Made by a program: the position numbers and the translations under genes. A stretch of DNA of 64,000 bases. It comes from Mesostigma viride. Taxonomy: Eukaryota; Streptophyta; Mesostigmatophyceae; Mesostigmatales; Mesostigmataceae. Below the pieces are notes generated by a model. That model made no database searches, had not been told where the DNA came from, and saw only the letters and a program-made list of their open reading frames with translations. The stretch spans positions 4,525,320 to 4,589,319 of the forward strand of contig RPFO01000026.1 in NCBI GenBank assembly GCA_009746045.1, given 5' to 3'. The number at the start of each line of letters is the position of its first letter. Positions within the stretch are counted from its first letter, which is position 1. Positions 1-10,518 of the stretch are shown in pieces.

Positions 1-12
1 CCTGGGGGGGCC

Positions 13-3000
13 ATGGCCGCCACCTGGCCGGTGGACGTGCGGGGCGGGCAGGAAGGCGGGGGTCGGACTGGAGAGCGGCCGCGTTCGGCCCGCCACAGCG
101 CGGAGATGGGTGGTATGGGTAGCCATGGTTTCCATGGCAACGGTGGACACCTTGGCGCTAATCCTGGCGACACGGAACGGGGCAACACGGGGGGCGTCGC
201 GTTCTCGGGGGCGAACACGGCGCTTCTTGCAAAGGACTTGGATGCGTTGTCGCGGGTGGCAGCAGGTAGTATTGTTGAGGGGCCGCCTCGGCGACGGAGC
301 ACGTCGCGCGAGCGTCAGGCGATTCTCGCGGCGGCCAGCAACCACCTGGAGCGGTGCTCGCAAGGGGGGGAGCTGGCTGACGGCGAGGGGAGGGGGGGGA
401 GTGTAAGCCCCCACTGCCGGTCGCGGTCACCAAAGCGAGGCCCAACGTCCGCGTCCCATCCGGAGCTGCCAATAAATGGGCCAGCTCTTCAACTGGCGCC
501 CGTCACCCCGGATAGAGGTTTAGCCCATGAGAACGGCGTCTCTTCCAGTAACACACCACGCGCGTTCCCTCACGGTGCAGTGAGCGGGAGCCCCCGCGCC
601 ATGCCCACCCAAGCCCCAGCCAGCCAGATTTCAAACTACTACGATCATCCCCACCAGCAAGCCCCGCAGTATACCCGGGACCGCGAGCAAGTGGAATACG
701 GCCGCGGCCCCGCGAGGCCAGGGGATGTCTCTGAGGACCGCCTCGCTCGCATGGGCGCACGATTCACTGTGCCCTATGACCGAGAGTACAGCTTGCGTCT
801 GTCGCCCAGGAGGGGGCGCCACGTGTCGCCGTCCCCTCGGCGGTCGGCCGCCGCGGGCGGTCTGTCCCCCCGCCATTCCTCCAGGGGGGTATCGAGGGAG
901 CAAACCTCGGTCGAAAAGTCCAGGGAAAGATCTGTCGAACGATCCAGGGAACGGTCCTCAGTGGAAAGGTTCTCTGTGGAAAGGCCCTCCATGGAAGCAA
1001 ACTCCCCCGGGGGTCCTCCTGGGGTCTCCTCGGCGGTCTCCTCGCGAAGAGGGAGCATGTCCCCTCAAAGGGGGAGCGGGGGGGAAGGTGCGCGTGGGCC
1101 AGGGGTTGCCGGCAACATCACGGTGGCGGCGATGTTCAGTAATAACGGTGGCAGGCCCGTGCACGCGCCACCTGGCGGTACGAGGGCGAGCGGCAGCGTG
1201 GGGGATGCCAGCAGGGAGGGTTCGGCCGCTGTGTTGCGGAGAGTGCTGCTGGAGGACACGGTCGGCGGTGCGCAGCTCGATGGTGGCGGTAATGACAACA
1301 CGATTAGTAATGACCGGGATGCTGCGGACGGCACGGCCGCGCCCGCACCGAGTTTCTCGGCGCCAGGCGTTCATTCCGATGCACGTGCGGGCATTTATCA
1401 TCCCGATCAAGCAGGGCACGTTGCGCCCACGGCTGGGACAGGCCTTGGGCCGGGCGCTGGTCAAAGCGCCGGTCTCGATCCTGGACATCGACCGCATTCT
1501 CTTTCAGGAGGGGCACCCCATCCCTCCTTCACACCCGACGGACGCCCGCTCGCCTCTGGAACCCGTGGCATCCATGACGGCATCCACCACGGGGGCCCCC
1601 CTATAGGTGCTGTTCCTGTGGGAGCTGACGGCCGTGGCGGTGCCAGTCGTTCCTCCTCGACAGCGGAGCATGGCGGCGGCTACGGCGCAGGCAGCCGGCG
1701 ATCGGGGGATGCTGGCGGCGCGGATGTTAGCAGCGGCAGCGGCGACAAGCGGAATCCAGCCCCTGGGGGCGGCGACGGCGGCGTGTGGAGTCGTGTAAAT
1801 GGCAGTGGGGGTGGCGGGGATGGGAACGGCCACAGTGAGGCAAACGGTGGGATACGGGCCTCGGATGAGGGCGGAGGCAAGGAAAAGAGCGGTCGGGCAC
1901 CCGGCATACAGGGGAGGGAGGCGGGCCAGGGTGGGGCAGGGGATATGGAGGGCGACCCGATCGGCGGCCTTCTGGTGGGACAGCTGGCGCGCGTGTGCTC
2001 CTTGTACACAGAACGCCTGCTGAGCGTGTCGGAGGGGAGGGGGCTGCCGGACGCGATTCTGCGGGATATTGGCCGCGAGGTGGGTGTGCGCGTGGGCACG
2101 GGTGGGGGTAAGGTTTTGGAAGTTTTAGAAGGACAGTAGGGCTTAGACAAGGAGAGCAAAGCTTAGAAGTAGAGTGGGGCTTAGGAAAGGTGAGTAGGGC
2201 GTGACGAGGGGAGCAGTGGATGCGTGAGGTCAAGGAAGGGCGAGGTGGGGCGTGGGCATGCGCACAGGGTGGTTTGAGGGACGACGTAGGCGTGCACGAG
2301 GCACGCACTAGGTACGCACGAGGCACGCGCCTGCCAGATGGGATCCACAGAAACGCCGGCCACAGGGTGTTGTGATGCAGGATAGTCGCACAGGGTACGA
2401 TGGCACTGGGCACTGGGTACTTGCGCGGGGCATGTGGAAGTAGTAGATTGCGGAGTGAGCATGTGAATGGGCATGGAACGTGAGCCAGCGATTCTATCAT
2501 TGGCGGCTTCTGCATTCATGAAGGTGTTAAAACAACACTCACACACTCACACACTCACACACTCACACACTCACACACTCACACACTCACACACTCACAC
2601 ACTCTCACACTCACACACTCACACACTCACACACTCACACACTCACACACTCACACACTCACACACTCACACACTCACACACTCACACACTCACACACTC
2701 ACACACTCACACACTCACACACTCACACACTCACACACTCACACACTCACACACTCACACACTCACACACTCACGCACTCACGCACTCACGCACTCACGC
2801 ACTCACGCACTCACGCACTCACGCACTCACGCACTCACGCACTCACGCACCCACCCACTCACTCACCCACTCACTCACGCACTCACGCACTCACTCACTC
2901 ACTCACTCACTCACTCACTCACTCACTCACTCACTCACTCACTCACTCACTCACTCACTCACTCACTCACTCACTCACTCACTCACTCACTCACTCACTC

Positions 3001-6000
3001 ACTCACTCACTCACTCACTCACTCACTCACTCACTCACTCACTCACTCACTCGCACACACGCACAGACACACACACATACACACACGCACAGACGCACGC
3101 ACATTTCTACCAACCCACTTCCATCCCCCGTTAACCCACCCCCACCCTCCTTCACTTTCTCGCAGGTTCTCCACCAGCTCCACAAGCGCAGCGTGGCCGC
3201 GCTGTCTGCCGCCCTGCAGCAAGCGCGCGCGACCCTCGAGCAAGGGGGCGGCGGTGGCGGTGGGGATGCCAGCAGCGGGTTGACGGCCGCCAGCCGTAGT
3301 GGAGCCAAGGGCCCCGGGAACGCCCGCCTGCAGCAGGTATGTGTTTGACTATGAAATTCTTGGAAATGGTGGGAAGAAGCAGCGCGTTCAGGCAAACCGA
3401 GGTCCTTCATGGGCCTCTGGCCTGATGTTTGGAACATGTCGCCGGCACGCATGCCGGCAGATGGGTGAAAGGTGCTTCCAACATAGTAGTGTTTTTGTTC
3501 ATAGGCAACTGGTTAGCAGGCATGCAGGCATAGGAAGGGCGAGGGTGATTGCCCAGTGCCTTCTGCCTCTCTGCAAAACAGAATATCAGCAAAAAATATA
3601 CATCTGTGGAGGAGAAATCGTAAGCTACGCTGGATGCAACGAATAGGCGCGGGGCCGTTGGAACACGGCATCGAGTCCTCTGGGTACTATTGTTTAGGGT
3701 TGTACTCCTGTTTTACCCTAAACAGAGGACGGTGGGTACTAGTCCCCGCGCGCTCATTGCATACTCATACGTCTGTGGTTGCTTGATTGTTGTTGCTTAC
3801 CTTTCTGGCCCCTGCCCCTTGTCCCACCCACCCACCCACCCACCCTCACCACCCACCCAACCCCACCGCAGCTGCTTCTGAACCTGCTGACCAGCCGTGC
3901 GTCCGACGCGGCATCCCCCAACAACTTGACCGCCATCTGCAAGGCCGTGCTGCAGGTGAGGCATGCGCCCCCAGGCCCTTGTGCTGCACATGAGGGGCGT
4001 CCTTGATTACCAATAGCCCATCATCAGGCTAGTGGTAGTTGGAGCACCCCAGCTGATCAGAATTGATGATGCTGCAGGTGAGGCACCCGCCCTAGCCCCC
4101 TTGTGCTGCACGTGAGGCACTCATGTCACGTGGTTGATGGTTGGACGGGTGATACCAGCATACGGATGACTGGATGGATGGATGGCTGCAGGTGTGTGCC
4201 CGAGTAAGGCACCAGGGGAGCTTCGGCATCCCCTATACGACCCTAGTAAACACGGTACATGGTACTTCCATTCCCATGTTTAAAGTAATTGTGAACTTGG
4301 TATTGGCTCATCATCTTAGCAGATCCTACTGCTGTAAATTCCGTCTTACTAGTTTCTACTACAGTTGTACAAGATTACTTTACTGAAAATTCGAATCCGG
4401 GTTCTCGTTATCTTAAACTAGGTAACAACTGGGTATAGGGGTGTTTCCTGATAAGGCTGTTTTCTTGGGCGGGCATGCAACCATGCCGCCACGAGGCCCA
4501 GCGCCCACACCATCGAGACAGGCAGCGCAGACGGCTGGGCATTGCTCCCTCGCTGGCCCTGCGCACACGCTTTTTTTGTATCGAGCCCATGGTGTTGCAT
4601 TGTACAAGGAGTCGTGACGCATTATCCAAGGTGCCGCATGGGGGAGCAGATGCCTGGGCGCGGGTGAATCATCCCAGAGGTCATGGTAACGTTGTGTGGC
4701 AACCTGAGTACAGTAGCAACGGGATACGTTGGGTCATGGTTTAGGGTTTAGGGTTTTATTGTCACCGATATGGTCTGGGTATCGTGACAGACATGGTCGG
4801 CGTATTGTCACCGATATGGTCTGGGTATCGTGACAGACATGGTCGGCGTATTGTCACCGATATGGTATGGGTATCGTGACAGACATGGTCGGCGTATTGT
4901 CACCGATATGGTCTGGGTATCGTGACAGACATGGTCGGCGTATTGTCACCGATATGGTCTGGGTATCGTGACAGACATGGTCGGCGTATTGTCACCGATA
5001 TGGTCTGGGTATCGTGACAGACATGGTCGGCGTATTGTCACCGATATGGTCTGGGTATCGTGACAGACATGGTCGGCGTATTGTCACCGATATGGTCTGG
5101 GTATCGTGACAGACATGGTCGGCGTATTGTCACCGATATGGTCTGGGTATCGTGACAGACATGGTCGGCGTATTGTCTCCGATATGGTCTGGGTATCGTG
5201 ACAGACATGGTCGGCGTATTGTCACCGATATGGTCTGGGTATCGTGACAGACATGGTGATCATGGACGTGTGCTGGATACATTCACAGACATGTGCTGGA
5301 TGTATGCTGGATATGTGCTGGGCATGGTCACAGGTATGGCCATGGACATTTGCCTACTTTAATGTTAATGGATGTGTTGGTGGATATTCTCACAGCTACG
5401 GTCACCCATGCTTTGCGGCGGGCAGGATGAGGCGCTGTCCAAGGGCATCAGTGGTTGATGTGACGGTCAATTGACGGATGCATGCCGGATGAGTGCAGGA
5501 TATTTGCTCAATGTGTTACGAATCTCTTCCGTACCACCGCAGGGCAGTGCGCTGCCAAACATGGGACATGGAATGGATGGGTGTATGCATGCCAGACGTG
5601 TGCCGCATAACTGCTAGTAGGACCACAGGACGAGGCGCTGCCCGACACGTGAGTGTAATAGAATCGACGCATGTGTGCCGGATGTGTGCCTATTTGCTGG
5701 CACAACCACAGGACGAGGCGCTGTCGAATGACATTGAGACGCTCATGGCCTACCTTCTGGCGTACGCGTGGGAGCAGTTCTCCAAGGGTGAGTGACAATG
5801 TGACAGGTGGCAGCGCTCCTAGGATATGTGGGGGAGATTTTCCCAGCGGGCAATCCTCCAGGGGTGAGTGGGCACAGGTTTCCAAAGGTGGGCGGGGCCT
5901 GTTTTCCAAGGGAACATGGGGACAATTTTTGAAGGGTCTGGGGGGCCAATATTGGGATGGCGATTTGGGCCAACTTTTCCCGGGTAAATGGTCGCAGTGC

Positions 6001-6681
6001 AAGGGCTACAGCGTGATCTTCCTTGGTGAGTGACATGTGGCATTTGCTGGGCCACCGCGCTTATTGCCTGGGATGCACATGCAGAAACTACAACCAAGGT
6101 ACTGTTCGTATCAAGAGTGGCTGCTGCCCATTGCTGGGCTTTTGCTTTATGGGCTGGAATGGTTTGGGTGGGCTCTGCCACGGTGGCGTTGTCAGTATGT
6201 AGTATTATGAAGCGTTAGCCAAGTACAGTTAGCACATTGCATACACACCACTGTTGTTTGTATGTGTATGTGTGTGTGTGTGTGTGTGCGCGTGTATGTG
6301 CAAGTTTGTATGGTCGTTTGGGGGGTGGGGGTGGGGGTGGGGGTGGGGGTGGTGGGGTGGGGGTGGGTGGGGGGGGGGGGGGATGGAGCTGTTAGTGTGT
6401 TGCAGGGAGCTGGAGATGAATTGACAGAACAAATGTTCAGCTGTACTATGTAATCTAAGTTTGACAGTTGATGCTCGGAATGAGCCGGCGCAAAATAGTA
6501 AACCACGACCTTCTCTAGTGTAGATCAGTTATATGTTGTTTTGATATATAAGAGGCTGGCATGGATGTTGACGGTGTCATGATTTGTTCCTTGGCATCGT
6601 GCTGTGCCTCCTTGTCGCTTCACAGCTGATTCGGAAGCGCCACCGGAAGTCCCTGGGCAGGTCGCGAAGAGGAAAGCTTGA
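13..6681 (+). CDS. Unknown protein, low-complexity N-terminus and helical C-terminus, five exons
   Basis: I do not recognise this gene. Proposed exons are 13-2079, 3166-3336, 3872-3955, 5712-5787 and 6626-6681. The phases join without a break and give 817 aa ending in AKRKA. The frame is open from base 1, so the true start may lie upstream. Residues 1-640 are Ser/Gly/Arg/Pro-rich with SRSRSP-like and VERSRERS-like repeats, probably disordered. From about residue 645 the sequence looks helical: LARVCSLYTERLLSV, then VLHQLHKRSVAALSAALQQA in exon 2, LLLNLLTSRASD in exon 3 and IETLMAYLLAYAWEQFSK in exon 4. That helical continuity across junctions is the main support for the splicing. Exon 5 is the weakest: it has a good pyrimidine-rich acceptor and the right phase but only 18 codons. 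Introns 1 and 3 hold repeat arrays, and exons 3 and 4 have duplicated edges in intron 3. Confidence 0.55.
2537..3085. repeat. CACACT then CACT microsatellite in intron 1
   Basis: About 550 bp of simple repeat fills much of intron 1 of the first gene. It passes from CACACT-type units (2537-2770) through CACGCACT units to pure CACT (about 2890-3052) and ends in a short CA tract. The graded unit change suggests successive expansions of mutated units. Confidence 0.95.
3946..4200 (+). repeat. Ghost copies of the exon 3 donor junction
   Basis: The real exon 3/intron 3 junction at 3955/3956 reads CTGCAG then GTGAGGCATGCGCC and is followed by CCTTGTGCTGCAC. A degenerate copy of the whole stretch lies 122 bp on, with junction 4077/4078 (CTGCAG then GTGAGGCACCCGCC, then CCTTGTGCTGCAC). 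A weaker third copy has its junction at 4191/4192 (CTGCAG then GTGTGTGCCC). Confidence 0.8.
4738..4757 (+). repeat. Short interstitial TTTAGGG telomere-like tract
   Basis: Two to three TTTAGGG units directly abut the 46-bp tandem array that begins at 4758. Confidence 0.7.
4758..5257. repeat. 46-bp tandem repeat, about 11 copies, each an imperfect hairpin
   Basis: Units start at 4758, 4804, 4850 and every 46 bp to 5218, nearly identical (4850 has one change, 5172 has one). Each unit contains TGTCACCGATA, nine bases, then TATCGTGACA, which pair as a stem with one bulged C. The array sits in intron 3 of the first gene, so a transcript would carry a row of about 11 hairpins. Confidence 0.95.
5423..5711 (+). 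repeat. Ghost copies of the exon 4 acceptor junction
   Basis: Exon 4 starts at 5712 after CACAG with GACGAGGCGCTGTCG. Upstream in the same intron are ACAG GACGAGGCGCTGCC (start 5629), CAG GATGAGGCGCTGTCC (start 5426) and a weaker CGCAG GGCAGTGCGCTGCC (start 5543). All keep the acceptor AG in place. Confidence 0.75.
6261..6382. repeat. TG dinucleotide and G-rich tract in intron 4
   Basis: A TG run (6261-6295) is followed by GGGGGT-type repeats and a G homopolymer ending near 6382. It lies between proposed exons 4 and 5 of the first gene. Confidence 0.9.
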
Positions 6682-9255
6682 GGAAGGAACCCGAAAAAAC
6701 CCAGAAGTTGGCTCGCGATTTGTGACCAACAGGGTTTCTTGGGCACTATGTCATGTAACACGCGAAAGGGAACGGCTTTATAATAGCTTCACTTGGGAAT
6801 ACTGGTATGCCCCACCATCACCTGTTGCTCGTTGCAAGGTTGATGCAAGCACTCCTGGACCAGATGAAGAACCTTTTCTTTGTAGCATTTCCCTTCGGAA
6901 TTGCAAGCGTTGAGGTGTGCGTGTCCAAGCCAGACTTTGACGCAGAACGAATTATTGACGGCCGGCCAGCCGTGTTCGGAACCCTCTTTGGGGCAGGGTT
7001 CCTCCTCCCCTCAGGACCCGTTTGCTTCCTTGAGTACACCCCACGCTCGGCCGGTGCGTCCAGGCCAGCTCGGCATATATTAAGGCCTTCCAAGGTTTGT
7101 AGGGATTGTCAGTGTCGCTCGTCCACGCATGATTGACGAAGAAGTGGGCTGCCATGCAAGCATTATCCTGAAGGGCTTGAGTACTGACGTTTCTGCATGG
7201 CCGCCATGCATGTGCGGCCAGTTGCTAGACAGGTGAAAAACCACTTAAACAAGGTTAAAATTTTTTCCCTAGCTTGATTATTATTGAGCGGTTACACTAC
7301 TGCCGGCCTGGCTCGTCTGCCATTATTTTAGAAGACAGTAAATGCATGCACTTGATCACAACCCGGACAAGGATTAGTTCTATCAATGTAAGTAAGTACT
7401 TGCGTGTCATGCACATGGGCATGCTACGAGTACTATGCTAATCTCATCAGAAAATAATTACACGAATTGTTCCTTATTGAATGCAGGCTGCGGGCAGCTA
7501 GGGACATGCAGATATGCATATACTCCCTGGCTTAATTTTGTAAGTACGTTCTTATGATTATATATAATTCGTTGTCTCACTTCATATAATTCGATCAATT
7601 GTATAATAGTTGTCTCACTTCATGTATTGAGAGCTAGAGGATTATATTCCTCACCACTAGACACTCCCGGCCAGTTAGGCTAGGAAACCATGCACGCCCT
7701 GATCAAGCATGCGAGCTGTTTCCGGCAAGCCCCGCCGTCTATAGGTCATCTAGTCGCTCTACACGTAAGCCAGCCATAATTTAATTCAATGCACAAGGCT
7801 AGCTATAGCTACACATTTCCATCTCCATTCATATTCATCATCCTGAACGACTCGAAAATGCGGACAAGAGAACGGCAGGCTCGAGCTACCTGCCATGGTC
7901 TGGAGTCGCCCGGTCGTTTCTGGCCTGCGCTGAGTGTCTCCTTGATATTCCTGGGCGCGCATGCATGTACGTGGTCATTGAGTTGTCTCACACACAAAAT
8001 TGATCTAGCTAGCTACCATTTGATTTCACGGACCATCTTCTAGCTCTTGATCGATGATCGGCACTACTTATAGCACCGGCCACGTTATGAAGCATGCAGA
8101 CCTAGCTAGCTCCAACCGCGGCATCGAATCCAAATCCTTTGTGTATAGGCATTCAAAGCTCATGCAAATGGTTATGTTCATGCATATAGTTGTCTACATG
8201 AATGCGCCATGTCAAGCTGTCGGTTGTTAAATAAACTACAAGCAACCTAGTATATATGCCGCTCGGGACTCACAGGGCCGCAGCTAGGGCGCTCAGCAAA
8301 TAGACTTGTGCATGCATGCATAAGTACTGCCCCAAGCTCCTATGCATATGTGTGACACTGGCCAGGCTTGCCACCAGTTCATACCATAGAAGAAGTCACA
8401 AAAGCAACTGCCATGATCAGTGACATGGATGGGGCATATAACACTAGCTAGACATCTCCAGCTAGGAGATGGAGATTAATCAATTGGAGGTTAATCTCCA
8501 GTTAGGGCACACCAAAGCAGGCAAACCTTCCCATGTCCTCGCTTCAAAATTGCCAGAAACGCTGCTATTCATGTGAAATAGTTTGGTACCATACCTGATT
8601 ACGCTGCTATTCATGTGGTCCGATCGTATCCATGGTTTGAAATACATGTGTGCCCAGCTGTACAGGCACACCAATATTTGTTTGGATATCTTCCTCTTCC
8701 AAATTCCAGGCCAGGAGGTTAGGACATCTCCCTTCGGATCTTCCCCGCCAGAAACAACATGACACCTGGGGTGTCCATCATAGTGGAGCCCAAACGCCCT
8801 TACCATTGTGAAACAGTTTGGCAGCTGATGGTACAAGCTCACCATATATGTGCCAGCAGGACTCGCATATGTGCATTACTCCTTAAAGCACATCTATTGC
8901 TCAAGCAGTTATGTGCCAACCCCATTCGCAGGATGACACTTCCGCGAGCAGTTTTAGATGCCAGGCCTGTGCACCACACAGGCAGACTGCTATTACACCA
9001 AGGTGCCCTTGCGTTCTTCTCCCTGCCACGACGAGCTTATCCAGGCCACTTGAGCAAATCCAGGCTTGATTACATCCAGGTCAGGCCACAGTGTGAGGCT
9101 GACAGTCCCCGCGGGCCCATGAAGCTGTAGAGCCATTAGTAGAAATACTGGCGATGTTCCCACGTCTTGTGTCGAGAATAATACAACTTCTACCCCTCTT
9201 ACTACTCCCTATCCTTCTACTTTCCCATCCATCCTCTTCGCTCTCCTTTGCCCCT
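6682..9255. other. Intergenic region, no gene recognised
   Basis: Only short open frames without recognisable domains. It holds a dispersed repeat copy near 7360-7475 (shared with 33.4-33.5 kb and 45.84-45.95 kb), another at 7660-7965 (shared with 31.3 kb and 36.8 kb) and a small hairpin at 8468-8498 (GGAGATTAA paired with TTAATCTCC). Confidence 0.6.
7660..7965 (+). mobile_element. Dispersed repeat copy, plus orientation
   Basis: Shares with 36600-36960 (same strand) and 31256-31530 (opposite strand) the succession TACACATTTCC, CTCCATTCATAT, a CGGACAAGA-like block, CTCGAGCTACC and TTTCTGGCCTGCGCTG followed by TGTCTCCTTGAT. No coding capacity seen. Element type unknown. Confidence 0.65.
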
Positions 9256-9447
9256 TGGTTGCCCAAACCGTTGCCCCCCTGAGCCCCCTTGCCCCCCTTG
9301 CCCCCCTGGGCCCCCTTGTCCCCCTTGCCCCCCTTGCCCCCCTTGCCCCCGTTGCCCCCCTTGCCCCCCTTGCCCCCCTTGCCCCCCTTGCCCCCCTTGC
9401 CCCCCTTGCCCCCTTGCCCCCTTGCCCCCTTGCCCCCCTGGCCTCCC
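9256..9447. repeat. CCCCCCTTG-type tandem repeat
   Basis: About 20 nine-base units of CCCCCCTTG with small length changes. It produces spurious Pro/Leu and Gly/Lys open frames on both strands. No gene is supported here. Confidence 0.9.
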
Positions 9448-10518
9448 TTGCCCAGACCACCCCCTCCCCCCAAAAAATTGTCTTCTGCTAGGCCATCACC
9501 CCGACGCTTGGGATCCAATCTTCAAGGATTGTTGAGGTTCTCCGAGACAGCTTGCCTCAATGTCCGAAAGCCCCCAGGCCATGCAGAGCTTTCCGTGGTG
9601 CGCTGACGTGCGCGTGCCATAGGGGGGCTGTCGGCTCCCCGTGTTCCCCAGGAGTGGGGCGGCCAGAGTCGCCAGCCCCCCAAACATGGCCAGAAGGCAC
9701 GCCTCCCATCAAACATGCCTTATGGCCATCCTGTGATGCTGGTGGTGACGGTGGCGGCGGTTGCGGCTGTGGCTGTGGCGGCCGCTGCACCTGCTGCTGC
9801 TGCTGCATGCGCCCATGAAGTCCTAGTGGTAGACCTGCCGGTTTCTCTACATCCGGAGGACTGTGCTTCCCTTCCCAGAACCTGAATGTCAACGATGCCC
9901 GCAACCCTGTGTTTTTTACCGCCATCAACCAACCCTCCATGAAGGTGACACCTGTGCTGAAGTCATCACTTGCCACCTTTACGGGGGTGGCCAGCGCTCT
10001 GGTCGTTCAAAGCATGGCCGTCCCCACCTCCCCTTACAGGCAGGCCACAACCCGTTGTACAGGCTGGGCTCCAGCTGCATCGGGCAACTGGTCAGCAAAC
10101 CAGACTACTTCAGGCTCCCTTTCACAAGTTCGCGTCAGGGTCCCAAGGGGGTCATGGACTCGCCATGGTCCCTGTCTGCAGGCTGGCCATACCCCTTTCT
10201 CAGAGGTTCCCCTCCAGGTCGATCGGGTACCTGACAAAGCAAACCAGAGTTCTCAAGCTCCCTTTCTACAGGCTTGCATCCCGGTCGATGGGTATTGACA
10301 ACTTGTCATGGACCCCTCGTGACGACTCAGAAGCAATTCCTTGAAAGATTTGCCTCCAGGAGCTAGGGGATCAAGCAATACCCATGCTCCTATCCTGCAG
10401 GCTGGCCCTCCTATTCGCAGGTTGGCCCTCCCATTGGTGGGTTGGCCCTCCTATTCACAGGTGTGCTGGCCTTCCTATTCACAGGTTGGCCCTCCTAGTG
10501 GCGGGGGTGCCCTCCTAT
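9448..10518. other. Downstream flank of malic enzyme with degenerate repeats of its 3' end
   Basis: No separate gene is supported. From about 10140 to 10518 short blocks resembling the last coding bases of malic enzyme recur on the plus strand: CATGGACTCGCCATGG near 10151, CTCCAGG followed by GATCGGG near 10209, GGCTGGCCCTCCTATTCGCA near 10400, and several CCTCCTATTCACAGGTTGG units ending at the gene's own stop codon (10519-10521). Confidence 0.55.

Noticed and set aside
725-1606. Alternative +2 frame of 293 aa and minus-strand frames over 158-2515
   Set aside because: Shadows of the GC-rich first exon; no domain, and the 708-codon frame continues into helical downstream exons.
4758-5257. 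CRISPR-like array
   Set aside because: Regular 46-bp spacing but no distinct spacers, no cas genes and a eukaryotic intron context; it is a plain tandem repeat. The same applies to the 38-bp array at 61.0-62.9 kb.
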